Shown: positions 24,843 to 32,739 of the stretch, piece after piece | Layout of the letters: each line of letters begins with the position of its first letter | How positions within the stretch are numbered: the stretch's first letter is position 1 | Source: Anaerotruncus colihominis | Lineage (GTDB): Bacteria; Bacillota; Clostridia; Oscillospirales; Ruminococcaceae | Assembly: GCA_025146135.1 (NCBI GenBank) | Contig: CP102255.1 | Location: 3,038,001 to 3,102,000 of the forward strand | DNA: 64,000 bases | Reading direction: 5' to 3' | The notes under the pieces: generated by a model | What the model was told of the DNA's origin: nothing | The model's database searches: none | Seen by the model: only the letters and a program-made list of their open reading frames with translations | Made by a program: the position numbers and the translations under genes

Positions 24843-24868
24843 ACCAAGACCCTGTGATCAGGATCTTG
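24843..24868 (-). terminator. Terminator facing into the element
   Basis: CCAAGATCCTG and CAGGGTCTTGG form an 11-bp stem on the minus strand followed by TTTTTCTTTT. It would stop transcription arriving from the tRNA genes before the first element gene. Confidence 0.75.
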
Positions 24869-24940
24869 GCTGAGGAAATGTGGCGTTTGATATGCGGGTT
24901 CGACTCTCCGCTGAATGGAGGGCCGCCGGTCAAATATCGG

Positions 24941-24977
24941 AAAAATTGGGCCCGTAGATTTACGAATCTACGGGCCC
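24941..24977 (-). terminator. tRNA operon terminator
   Basis: A 13-bp perfect stem GGGCCCGTAGATT with loop CGTA is followed on the minus strand by AATTTTT. It lies 58 nt downstream of tRNA-Pro. Confidence 0.85.
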
Positions 24978-25034
24978 TGGAAGCCTTGAAAACACTGAGG
25001 TTGTTCCCTCAATATCTTTTTTAGCCTCCTCTTT

Positions 25035-25111
25035 TGGTCGAGGTGACAGGACTTGAACCTGCGGCCTCTGCGTCCCGAACGCAGCGCTCTACCAAACTGA
25101 GCCACACCTCG
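25035..25111 (-). tRNA. tRNA-Pro (anticodon CGG)
   Basis: Read on the minus strand: acceptor CGAGGTG pairs with CACCTCG, discriminator A and encoded CCA at 25035-25037; anticodon stem CTGCG/CGCAG with loop TTCGGGA, giving anticodon CGG; T arm with GTTCAAGTC. Its 3' end faces the element, the normal side for ICE attachment. Confidence 0.95.
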
Positions 25112-25114
25112 ATG

Positions 25115-25188
25115 TGGCTGCCCGACTAGGATTCGAACCCAGACAAACAGAGTCAGAGTCTGTCGTGCTACCATTACACAATCGGGCA
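25115..25188 (-). tRNA. tRNA-Gln (anticodon CTG)
   Basis: On the minus strand the acceptor TGCCCGA pairs with TCGGGCA, discriminator G and encoded CCA. The anticodon stem ACAGA/TCTGT holds loop CTCTGAC, anticodon CTG. It is 3 nt upstream of tRNA-Pro, transcribed first from the same promoter. Confidence 0.95.
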
Positions 25189-25221
25189 CTCTTTTTTGTG
25201 TTGTGTTTTGTCACGAATTCT

Positions 25222-25249
25222 ATTATACCGCGTAAAAAGAAAAAGTCAA
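25222..25249 (-). promoter_or_regulatory. Sigma-A promoter of the tRNA operon
   Basis: On the minus strand TTGACT and TATAAT are 16 nt apart, about 34 nt upstream of tRNA-Gln. Confidence 0.8.
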
Positions 25250-25403
25250 TAGCATTCCCACATATTTTCGCCAAATATACCATATTTTTTTCTGATACCG
25301 CCCATATCGTTTTGAACTTGCTTCGACTTATTGCGCTTGAATAAAACGTATGTTAAACTATTTTGGCAGAAATTCGACTGACATGGCTGTATGGGGGAGC
25401 GAT

Positions 25404-26519
25404 ATGAACCGCATGATCAACTGGCTGCAAAAGGAACCTGTCCTGACCATTTCCTGGATTCTGGCATTTTGTTCGATGCTACTTGTGCCGCCTGACTATC
25501 AGTATGCCGGCTACCTCGACCTACACACATTATGTCTGCTTTTTTGTCTGATGGCAGTTATGGCAGGCTTCCAGCGAATCGGTTTTTTCCACCGCTTGGG
25601 ACAGTTCATGCTTTCACGGACGCACAGCATCCGCCAGTTGGAAGGCGTATTGATCCTGTCCTGCTTTTTTTCAAGTATGCTGATCACGAACGATGTCGCA
25701 CTGATCACCTTCGTCCCCTTTGCAATTGAAGTTTTGCACATGGCCGGACAGGACCAACGGCTTGTTCCGGTTGTTGTGATGCAGACCATCGCCGCCAACC
25801 TGGGCAGCATGGCCACGCCGATCGGTAATCCTCAAAATCTCTATTTGTATGCGCATTATAAATTTTCCGCGTCTGTTTTTATACAGACCATGCTGCCATA
25901 TACAATTGTTTCCCTTGCCTGCATGCTGCTGTTTCTATCGTTTCAAAAGCGAACCACGTTATCCATCCAGATACAATCAAAGGACATTTGTGCCGGCGGC
26001 AGATGGCATGCCGTGCTTTATTCATCCTTGTTTGTGTTGTGCATTGGAGCCGTGGTGCGCATTGTACCGATTCCGATTATGGTCTGTATTGTCGCGGCCG
26101 CATGTTTTGCTGCCGACCGGGGTATCTTTAAGCAGGTGGACTATTCCCTGCTTTTGACCTTTGCCGGTTTTTTTATTTTGATCGGCAATTTAGGACGCAT
26201 CCAACCGTTCATCGCCTTTTTCCAAGCCGCTGTAAACGGTCATGAAATCATATGCGCTATTCTAGCCAGCCAAATTATCAGCAATGTACCGGCAGCTTTA
26301 TTGCTCTCCGGCTTCACCGAGCAGGGCAGCCGGCTGTTGATCGGTGTGAATCTCGGTGGGCTTGGTACGCTGATTGCCTCCATGGCGAGCCTGATTTCAT
26401 ATAAATATGTCTCCCTGGCCGTTCCAAAAAAGCGCGGCGTATATCTGCGCGTGTTTACCATTTTTAATGTGCTGTTCCTGCTGCCTTTGCTTGCATTGGC
26501 TCTTTGGGGGCGGTTTTGA
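25404..26519 (+). CDS. SLC13/ArsB-NhaD-like ion transporter
   Basis: A 371-residue polytopic membrane protein. ATG 25404 is preceded by GGGGGAG; the extension to 25350 lacks a site. About ten membrane helices are visible. The conserved LITNDVALITFVPF and ANLGSMATPIGNPQNL segments are the re-entrant hairpin motifs of the ArsB/NhaD/CitM superfamily that moves anions or sodium in exchange for protons. The substrate cannot be assigned. It is the first chromosomal gene to the right of the tRNAs and seems monocistronic. Confidence 0.8.
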   Translation: MNRMINWLQKEPVLTISWILAFCSMLLVPPDYQYAGYLDLHTLCLLFCLMAVMAGFQRIGFFHRLGQFMLSRTHSIRQLEGVLILSCFFSSMLITNDVALITFVPFAIEVLHMAGQDQRLVPVVVMQTIAANLGSMATPIGNPQNLYLYAHYKFSASVFIQTMLPYTIVSLACMLLFLSFQKRTTLSIQIQSKDICAGGRWHAVLYSSLFVLCIGAVVRIVPIPIMVCIVAAACFAADRGIFKQVDYSLLLTFAGFFILIGNLGRIQPFIAFFQAAVNGHEIICAILASQIISNVPAALLLSGFTEQGSRLLIGVNLGGLGTLIASMASLISYKYVSLAVPKKRGVYLRVFTIFNVLFLLPLLALALWGRF

Positions 26520-26700
26520 AACGTTTTGTCAGATTCCCCGGTTTGTCTGGCAGCGCTGCTGCTCCGGCATACTGCGCTTTTATGATTTCATATTTTGCAG
26601 CAGCGGCATGGATACATACTCCACATCCCGGCCAAACTAATGCCATATTTCATAATTTATAGGCTTTACGGTTTTGGCGGTAAAAATTTTCAGAAAAGGC

Positions 26701-26728
26701 TTGATTGTACACTTTTTTAGTGTATAAT
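26701..26728 (+). promoter_or_regulatory. Promoter of the thioredoxin gene
   Basis: TTGATT and TATAAT are separated by 16 nt; the start codon lies about 40 nt downstream. Confidence 0.8.
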
Positions 26729-26768
26729 AGAGGTAATGATTAGATACTTAATACAAGGAGGCAACGAT

Positions 26769-27086
26769 ATGTCTGTCAAACATTTTTCAAACGATACATT
26801 TCAGTCAGAGGTCCTTCAGGGCAGCGGTCCGATCCTTGTCGATTTCTGGGCGCCGTGGTGCGGGCCATGCAAAATGCTCGGCCCTGTCATTGATGGCTTG
26901 GCGGATGAGTTGTCTGGCAAAGCGGTTGTCGGAAAAGTCAATATCGATGACGAGCCGGATCTCGCCGCCAAATACGGTGTCGTCACCATTCCCACCATCA
27001 TCTTGTTCAAAGATGGCCAAGAGGTCAACCGCCTTGTCGGGGTCCAGTCCAAGCTGACGCTGACACAGATGGTCGAACAGGCATAA
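26769..27086 (+). CDS. trxA: Thioredoxin
   Basis: A 105-residue thioredoxin that reduces protein disulfides in the cytoplasm. The WCGPC active site has Cys31 and Cys34; the cis-Pro loop is TIPTI near residue 74. ATG 26769 has AAGGAGG 7 nt upstream; the frame to 26736 overlaps promoter sequence. It has its own promoter and terminator. Confidence 0.97.
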   Translation: MSVKHFSNDTFQSEVLQGSGPILVDFWAPWCGPCKMLGPVIDGLADELSGKAVVGKVNIDDEPDLAAKYGVVTIPTIILFKDGQEVNRLVGVQSKLTLTQMVEQA

Positions 27087-27104
27087 AAACGATCCGTCCC
27101 ACAT

Positions 27105-27140
27105 ACAGCGGGCTTTCCTGACAGGAAAGCCCGCTGTTTT
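27105..27140 (+). terminator. Terminator of trxA
   Basis: A 16-bp perfect stem (ACAGCGGGCTTTCCTG and complement) is followed by TTTT. Confidence 0.9.
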
Positions 27141-27396
27141 CATAAGCCATGTAAAATCAATTCTACAGCGGTTTGAATCCCTCTTTATGGGAAAGAATAA
27201 AGAAAGCGGGCTAATTCACTCCGCTGCGCAGACGTGCAGCCGGACAATCCATCGCATAAAACTTCATGCGCTGTGGGCGCATCACGATCATAGACAAAAT
27301 TGGTGTCACACGGCCAGTTTGCTATGCATTTTGCACAGAAAACAGCCTGTGTATACAGAACGTTCCTTATTAAAAATGTTTGAGGCGGGTGTCAAA

Positions 27397-27948
27397 ATGA
27401 TTGTTGTTGTTGCGGGCGGTGAAAACCGGCGTCTGCGCGAGTTGCTGCGCAGCGCAGGCGCGCTTTCAATGCTGTGTACGGATGCTGCGCAGGCGTCATT
27501 TTGCGGAGACGGACCGGATTTAATTTTTCTTTCAGCGCGCGAGCCGCTGCGTATCTCCTGTGAAAATGCGGCTCTAGTCGTTCGGCGCGGCGCCGGCTTG
27601 CCCTCGGGAATCGAGTGTGAAAATCAGATCGCCATCGTTGACAGCGCCGACGCTGCTGTGCGGGAGCATTTGGCGCGCCGGCGCCTGCCTGCGATCACCT
27701 GCGGGCTGTCTGGAGCCGATACGCTCACATTATCCTCTCTGACGGCGGACAGCGCCATGATAGCTCTGCAACGGCAAATCACAGCTTTTGACGGCACAAA
27801 AACAGACCCATTTGAATTGCCGGTTTTGTATTCGCAGCGTATAGAGACGTTTGACCTGCTCGCCGCAGCGGCTGTCTTTTGCCTGATGGGGCGGCGCAGC
27901 CCGCTTTCCGGATCGTCTGTTTGGCGTATTTCAGCAGGCAACGGTTGA
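27397..27948 (+). CDS. Hypothetical protein upstream of the SASP gene
   Basis: About 183 residues from ATG 27397, with GAGG 11 nt upstream; ATG 27376 is an alternative and the frame to 27187 is improbable. The N-terminus (IVVVAGGENRRLRELLRSAG) looks like the first beta-alpha unit of a Rossmann fold, and strand DLIFLS and TCGLSGADTLTLSS follow. The whole resembles a truncated nucleotide-binding protein but no family was recognised. It ends 117 nt before the SASP gene in the same direction; a link to sporulation is only positional. Confidence 0.55.
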   Translation: MIVVVAGGENRRLRELLRSAGALSMLCTDAAQASFCGDGPDLIFLSAREPLRISCENAALVVRRGAGLPSGIECENQIAIVDSADAAVREHLARRRLPAITCGLSGADTLTLSSLTADSAMIALQRQITAFDGTKTDPFELPVLYSQRIETFDLLAAAAVFCLMGRRSPLSGSSVWRISAGNG

Positions 27949-27976
27949 TTTTGGTTATGCGCTCAGGAATTTACAA

Positions 27977-28005
27977 TCATAATCCTGCGAAGCAAAACCA
28001 TACTA
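27977..28005 (+). promoter_or_regulatory. Sigma-G/F-like promoter of the SASP gene
   Basis: TCATA and CATACTA are 17 nt apart and closely follow the forespore consensus GHATR-17/18-CATNHTA known from Bacillus. The start codon is about 60 nt downstream. Confidence 0.65.
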
Positions 28006-28065
28006 TTACTGCAAACGCAAACAACAAATTTCGATTTGAAAAGAAAATTAAGGAGTGTATCTAAC

Positions 28066-28260
28066 ATGACCAGTTCCAACAATCCTGTTGTCCCGCAGGC
28101 CCGCGAGGCTCTTGATAAGTTCAAAATGGAAGCCGCCCGTGAAGTCGGCGTCAACCTCAAGCAGGGCTACAACGGCGATCTGACCTCTCGTGAAGCCGGT
28201 TCTGTCGGCGGCCAGATGGTCAAGAAGATGATCGAGGCGTACGAGAACTCCATGAAGTAA
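28066..28260 (+). CDS. Alpha/beta-type small acid-soluble spore protein
   Basis: A 64-residue DNA-binding protein that coats and protects spore DNA. The two signature stretches are present: EAAREVGVNL and DLTSREAGSVGGQMVKKMI. ATG 28066 has AAGGAG 11 nt upstream. The forespore-type promoter supports expression late in sporulation. It shows that the host makes endospores. A bidirectional terminator follows. Confidence 0.96.
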   Translation: MTSSNNPVVPQAREALDKFKMEAAREVGVNLKQGYNGDLTSREAGSVGGQMVKKMIEAYENSMK

Positions 28261-28275
28261 GCTCCCCTTTTATTA

Positions 28276-28327
28276 GGGAATGATAAAGAACGCGCGGGCA
28301 ATCGTCCGCGCGTTCTTTATCATTCCC
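28276..28327. terminator. Bidirectional terminator between SASP and modC genes
   Basis: A 22-bp perfect stem (starts GGGAATGATAAAGAACGCG) encloses an 8-nt loop; A-rich and T-rich flanks serve both strands. The right arm includes the final codon and stop of modC. Confidence 0.88.
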
Positions 28328-29354
28328 GCAGCACCAGCACATCCTCCGGCGAAACCGCCAGATGATCCGGTACGCCCGCATATGCATGTTTACCAATTTT
28401 CCACCAGATTTTTTCAGACGCTGTGCCGGCCGCGCGAAACAGGATATTCCACTCAAACGGCCCCTCCGAACTGCCGCAGTCCTCAATCGCAATCAGATTT
28501 GGGGCGGAGGCTCCCGAAGGCGGAAAAAATGAATGCGCGCGCACACCGACATGGCTTACGTCCTCTGGAACGGGATCGGCCGTATCGAACGAAATGCCCC
28601 AGTCAAGCGCCTCCACGCGGTGCGCGCCGGCCTTTTTCGCCCGCGAAATATTTTTACATCCGGTCAGGCGCGCCACCTGTACAAGCCCTGGCGAACGGAA
28701 TAACTCCTTTGTACCGCCATGCGCTATCGGCCGGCCCGCATCCATCACAAGCAGTTCGCCGCACAGACGATACGCCTCGTCACGGCTGTGCGTGACCAAC
28801 ACGGCATCCTTTCCATAGCTTTCCAAAAGCTCAAGAACCTGCATCTGCATCTGCTCCCGAAGATGCGCGTCCAGTGCGGAAAACGGCTCGTCAAGCAAGA
28901 TCACGTCCGGCTCGCTTGCCAGCATACGCGCAAGCGCCGCACGCTGCTGCTGTCCGCCGGAAAGCTGCCCCGGATACCGCCCGCCAAGCCCCTCCAAATG
29001 AAACCGTGCAAGCAGCTCCTTGATCATCTGTTCCCGCCCATTCTTTTCGCCGTGCATACCGCAGACGATATTTTCCGCCACGGTCATATGCGGAAACAGC
29101 GCATAATTTTGGAACAGATAGCCCACGCGCCGTTTCTGCGGCGGAAGGTTCAGCCGCACAGACGAATCGTAAAGCACACGGCCGTTGACCACGACGCGAC
29201 CGGCGTCTGGACGTTCAATTCCCGCGATGCACCGCAGGGTCATGCTTTTACCGCATCCCGACGCCCCAAGAATTCCAAGACAGCCGCCGTGCGTTGTAAA
29301 CGCAGTTTCCAGCGAAAAACCGCGGAACCGTTTTTGAACAGCGGTTTCGATCAT
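28320..29354 (-). CDS. modC: Molybdate ABC transporter ATP-binding protein
   Basis: A 344-residue ATPase energising molybdate import. Walker A GASGCGKS (about 30-37), Q-loop FQNYALFP, signature LSGGQQQRAALAR and Walker B ILLDEPFSAL are all intact. The C-terminal 100 residues form the TOBE-like regulatory region. It overlaps modB by 4 nt and ends inside the bidirectional terminator. Sulfate or tungstate transport is an alternative on sequence alone, but the ModE-like gene at the head of the operon favours molybdate. Confidence 0.9.
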   Translation of the reverse strand: MIETAVQKRFRGFSLETAFTTHGGCLGILGASGCGKSMTLRCIAGIERPDAGRVVVNGRVLYDSSVRLNLPPQKRRVGYLFQNYALFPHMTVAENIVCGMHGEKNGREQMIKELLARFHLEGLGGRYPGQLSGGQQQRAALARMLASEPDVILLDEPFSALDAHLREQMQMQVLELLESYGKDAVLVTHSRDEAYRLCGELLVMDAGRPIAHGGTKELFRSPGLVQVARLTGCKNISRAKKAGAHRVEALDWGISFDTADPVPEDVSHVGVRAHSFFPPSGASAPNLIAIEDCGSSEGPFEWNILFRAAGTASEKIWWKIGKHAYAGVPDHLAVSPEDVLVLRE

Positions 29355-30034
29355 GGCTTCGCCTTCCTTCCGCGGCGGTTTTCCTGCATGGTAAAATAAT
29401 TCATTGCCACAACCACAATAAACGAAATCGCCACAATAATCGCCACATATCCATATGCTGATTCCATATTCCCCGCAGCTACGGCCGAATAGACAGCCAG
29501 CGGCAGGGTGCGTGTTTTTCCGGCGATGTTTCCGGCGATCATAGCGGTTGCGCCAAATTCCCCCAGCCCGCGAGCGAACGACAGCACGCCGCCCGACGCA
29601 ACGCCCGGCAGCGCCATCGGCATAACAACACGCCAGAAAATGCGGCCCTCCGGCATTCCAAGCGTGCGCGCTGCGTCGACCATATTACGGTCTACCTGTT
29701 CAAATGCGCCGCGCGCCGACCGGTACATCAGAGGAAAAGAGATTACAACAGCCGCAATTACGGTCGCGCTCCATGAAAAAGCGATTTTCACCCCGAAATA
29801 ATCAAGAAAGAACTGACCGACCGGCCGCTTGACGCCAAAGATATACAGCAGGAAAAAGCCGGCTACCGTCGGGGGCAGCACAAGCGGCAGCGTCAGAATA
29901 CCGTCGAGCACCATGCGGATTCGGGCGCTGCGCAGCCCGACAACGAGCCGCGCGCAGAACACCCCGAGAAAAAAAGTCACCAGAATCGACACGGCGGCGG
30001 TTTTCATAGAAATGAGAATCGGCGATACGTCCAT
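29351..30034 (-). CDS. modB: Molybdate ABC transporter permease
   Basis: A 227-residue membrane protein with about five helices and the EAA loop (RTLGMPEGRIFWRVVMPMALP) that contacts ModC. It fits the ModB length and the typical N-terminal sequence (ILISMKTAAVSILVTFFLGV). It lies 28 nt after modA. Confidence 0.92.
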   Translation of the reverse strand: MDVSPILISMKTAAVSILVTFFLGVFCARLVVGLRSARIRMVLDGILTLPLVLPPTVAGFFLLYIFGVKRPVGQFFLDYFGVKIAFSWSATVIAAVVISFPLMYRSARGAFEQVDRNMVDAARTLGMPEGRIFWRVVMPMALPGVASGGVLSFARGLGEFGATAMIAGNIAGKTRTLPLAVYSAVAAGNMESAYGYVAIIVAISFIVVVAMNYFTMQENRRGRKAKP

Positions 30035-30062
30035 ATGGCCGCCCCCTTTTGTTTAATATCCC

Positions 30063-30941
30063 TTATACGTTCGGCGAGAAGCCGTATTCCTCAAAGACAG
30101 CGAGCGCCTCGTCGGACGCAAGGAAGTCAGTGAACAGCTTCGCTTCCTCAGGATGCGCCGAGTTGGCGGTGACGCCGACCGGATAGATGACCTTTTCGGC
30201 CAGGCTGCCGTCAGGCGCTTGGGCCACAACGCGCACCTGATCGGTCGTCGCAGCGTCCGTCGCATAGACAATCCCGGCGTCTGCACTGCCCTCGGCGATC
30301 CAGCCCAGCACCTCTGTTACGTTTGTGCCAAGGCTCATTTTCGCCGAAACGGCGTCCCACAGTCCCAGGTTTGTCAGAGCCTCTTTTGCATACTGGCCGG
30401 CGGGTACGCTCTCAGGATCGCCGATCGCGACCATATCAGCGTTTACGATGTCCTCAAACGCGGAGAACTTCTCGGAGCCAGACGGTTCGATCAGAACAAT
30501 CTTGTTTTCCAAAAGTTCGACGATCGAATCTGAAGCCATCAGCCCCTCATCATTGAGTGCATTCATCTGCTTCATAGCCGCGGACATGAACACATCGGCC
30601 TCAAGCCCCTCCTCAATTTGGGTCTGGAGCTTGCCAGAGCTGTCGTATGTACCTTCAACCGTGATCCATGGGTACTGATCCTGGAACATCGGGATCAGTT
30701 GTTCCGTATAGGAATATTCCAGGCTGGCCGCCGCTGCGACAAGGATCGTTACAGGCTCCTTGTCCGTTTGGGCCTGTGAGGACGCAGGCTGCGAGGCCGG
30801 CGCAGCCTCAGACGGCACTGACGATGAGACCGCCGCGGGCGCCTGCGAAGAAGTGCTGGATGCCGGCTTTGATCCGCACCCGCCGAGCGCAGCCGCTGTG
30901 ACCAGCGCCATGAATCCTGCCAATACTGCTTTTTTCATCAT
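30063..30941 (-). CDS. modA: Molybdate-binding lipoprotein
   Basis: A 292-residue extracellular substrate-binding protein. The signal peptide ends in the lipobox LGGC (Cys about residue 22), followed by a Ser/Ala/Pro linker to about residue 62. The mature domain begins VTILVAAAASLEYSYTEQLI, the ModA start, and includes YDSSGKLQTQIEEG, and GSADAGIVYATDA. It hands molybdate or tungstate to ModB-ModC. It is separated by 20 nt from the upstream regulator gene. Confidence 0.92.
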   Translation of the reverse strand: MMKKAVLAGFMALVTAAALGGCGSKPASSTSSQAPAAVSSSVPSEAAPASQPASSQAQTDKEPVTILVAAAASLEYSYTEQLIPMFQDQYPWITVEGTYDSSGKLQTQIEEGLEADVFMSAAMKQMNALNDEGLMASDSIVELLENKIVLIEPSGSEKFSAFEDIVNADMVAIGDPESVPAGQYAKEALTNLGLWDAVSAKMSLGTNVTEVLGWIAEGSADAGIVYATDAATTDQVRVVAQAPDGSLAEKVIYPVGVTANSAHPEEAKLFTDFLASDEALAVFEEYGFSPNV

Positions 30942-30961
30942 TTGTTTCCTCCTGTTTGCTT

Positions 30962-31891
30962 TTATAATCCCTGTGTCGCGAATAATTCGTCGAACACCTC
31001 TTGGACCAATACCCGGCTGCGGCTTTCCAACAACCTGAATTTTTCCAGAAGCGCGCGTCCATCCGGCGTCAGACTCGCCGCACCGCCATTTTTACCGCCC
31101 TGCTGCCGCGCGACCATCACCCGCGCCGTCTCCTCCTCCAGCACAGACAGCATCTTCCAGCCCTTGCTGTAGGAAACGCCCATTCGGCCGCATGCCAGCC
31201 TTACGGAACCTGTTTCATCGATCAAGGTCAAAAGCTGCGCCACACCCGGCCCAAAAAATGCCTGCTCGCGCATCAGGCGCACTTTGATATCTGGATACAG
31301 CCGCGCGCGGTTATGGCGCTCCAGCTGCTGCGCAACATCTGCTTCACGCGCTAAATTAAACAGTACGCCGCTGTCGTCCACCGGCAAGAAAACACGTCTG
31401 TCTGCAAACCGCCGCAGCGCCCCGCGCAGCCCATCGCCGCCCTCATAGGCCAGAATGCCCGGCGCCAGCCTGGATGCAAGCAGCAACGGATGACCCGGGT
31501 GGCCTTCATAAAGCGGACTGACAATCTGCCCATCCGACGCCAACAGCGCACACACTGTCTTGGGAGTGAACAGTGGCACATCAACCGGCGCGACCAGAAC
31601 GCGCTCACATTTATCCGCAAGATATGAAAGCCCCGTCCGCACAAGCGAGAACATTTGCACCGGCCCGCCGTTGGGCGGACTTAAACAGATCGCGCCCGTG
31701 CGCGCGATGTTTTTTTCAAGCGCCTGTCTGTTTTCCTGCTGAGAAACAAGCACAATGCGGTCCACACCCGCATGGCGGAAGGTGTCGACCATGCGCTGCG
31801 CCACGGAAACCGACCCCAGCTTTTCAAGCGGCCTGGTCAATTCCCCCTGTGAGGTTGTCCCATCCGCAACGATCATCGCACCCGCTGTCAT
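30962..31891 (-). CDS. MobA-like nucleotidyltransferase fused to ModE-like regulator
   Basis: A 309-residue protein with two parts. Residues 1-190 resemble MobA/MocA nucleotidyltransferases (LAPVDVPLFTPKTV-type core, then GHPGHPLLLAS), which attach a nucleotide to molybdopterin. The signature LAGGxSxRMGxxK loop is not intact: the N-terminus reads AMIVADGTTSQGELTRPLEK. Residues about 205-305 are a ModE N-terminal-type winged helix (ALLTLIDETGSV-like, MGVSYSKGWKMLSVLEEE, GGKNGGAASLTPDG). First gene of the mod operon, start ATG 31891 with AAGGAGGAG. Probably an autoregulator sensing molybdenum status; catalytic activity uncertain. Confidence 0.8.
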   Translation of the reverse strand: MTAGAMIVADGTTSQGELTRPLEKLGSVSVAQRMVDTFRHAGVDRIVLVSQQENRQALEKNIARTGAICLSPPNGGPVQMFSLVRTGLSYLADKCERVLVAPVDVPLFTPKTVCALLASDGQIVSPLYEGHPGHPLLLASRLAPGILAYEGGDGLRGALRRFADRRVFLPVDDSGVLFNLAREADVAQQLERHNRARLYPDIKVRLMREQAFFGPGVAQLLTLIDETGSVRLACGRMGVSYSKGWKMLSVLEEETARVMVARQQGGKNGGAASLTPDGRALLEKFRLLESRSRVLVQEVFDELFATQGL

Positions 31892-31913
31892 TTGGACTCC
31901 TCCTTACCTGCAT

Positions 31914-31939
31914 TGGACTTGTTTTTAAAAACAAGTCCA
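31914..31939. promoter_or_regulatory. Perfect 26-bp palindrome, candidate ModE-type operator
   Basis: TGGACTTGTTTTT is followed by its exact reverse complement. It lies just downstream of the predicted transcription start and 23 bp upstream of the start codon of the ModE-like fusion gene, where a repressor would block transcription. Confidence 0.65.
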
Positions 31940-31947
31940 TTAAAAGC

Positions 31948-31976
31948 AGTATACCACACTTTTCCAAAACCGGCAA
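31948..31976 (-). promoter_or_regulatory. Promoter of the mod operon
   Basis: On the minus strand TTGCCG and TATACT are 17 nt apart, just upstream of the 26-bp palindrome. Confidence 0.8.
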
Positions 31977-32004
31977 GCACTATTTTTTGTGACCGTTAAG
32001 CAAA

Positions 32005-32031
32005 AAACAGGAGGCCGCGGGCCTCCTGTTT
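32005..32031 (-). terminator. Terminator after the two-helix membrane protein gene
   Basis: On the minus strand AAACAGGAGGCC with a 3-nt loop and its complement run directly into TTTTTTG. Confidence 0.88.
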
Positions 32032-32033
32032 GC

Positions 32034-32717
32034 CTAGCCGCGCTCCAGCATCGCGAGCGCGCGGTCGCGTATCCCCTTATCAAAAAAGCCCATCGCCTGA
32101 TCCGGCAGCCCGATGCCGGGCGTTTGAAAAAAGCCGATGGTATACAGCGTATAAAAATGCATCCTGCGCGCATTTCCCGAACGCGTCGTCGCGGTACGCT
32201 TTTCCTCATCCGGACGGATCTCCCGCACATCCGTCAGCCGGACCACTATATAGGCCGGGCTGCCGCCGCGCATACAGGCGTAATGCGGCGTGTGTGCAAA
32301 CCAGGCAGGCGTATGATTGGATTTTGGGCCAACCATTTCAAAATCGAACGACTGGGACGGATCGCTGGCGGCGGCGATCATCTCCCGCGCAAAAGACTCC
32401 CGCTCCGCCGCATCAGAGAGCAGAGTACAAACCGTTTTCTCCGCCTTGCGTGCAAAATGCGCGGGACTTAACCCTGGCAACAGAATCGCAAAATAGATCG
32501 ACAGCACCACGGCCGCCATAAACAAGCCTCCAAACGCCCCATAAAGCGCGCCCACAGCGCCGCCCGAGTTGATGGCCGCCAACCCCGCGAACAATCCGGA
32601 CGAGCCGATCACCGTGAGCGGCACAACCATGCGCAGGCTGCGCCCGAGCACCTTTGCCTTGTATCTTCGCATCCATTCATATTCGCCAGCCAACCATGTC
32701 TCAAATACATTTTGCAC
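32034..32717 (-). CDS. Hypothetical membrane protein with two helices
   Basis: A 227-residue protein from GTG 32717, which has GGGGGAGG 7 nt upstream; the longer frame to 32996 overlaps the DUF1848 gene. Two adjacent membrane helices lie at about residues 26-75, then a soluble region follows with beta strands (AYIVVRLTDVREIR) and a C-terminal helix. It is 22 nt downstream of the DUF1848 gene, so probably co-transcribed. No family recognised. Confidence 0.65.
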   Translation of the reverse strand: MQNVFETWLAGEYEWMRRYKAKVLGRSLRMVVPLTVIGSSGLFAGLAAINSGGAVGALYGAFGGLFMAAVVLSIYFAILLPGLSPAHFARKAEKTVCTLLSDAAERESFAREMIAAASDPSQSFDFEMVGPKSNHTPAWFAHTPHYACMRGGSPAYIVVRLTDVREIRPDEEKRTATTRSGNARRMHFYTLYTIGFFQTPGIGLPDQAMGFFDKGIRDRALAMLERG

Positions 32718-32739
32718 AAAAGTTCCTCCCCCACTATGT

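Noticed and set aside
24886..24910. GCGGGTTCGACTCTCCGC resembles a tRNA or tmRNA T-arm, possibly an att remnant
   Set aside because: The stem pairs poorly with a 7-nt loop and no acceptor or other arm is seen nearby, so chance similarity is likely.
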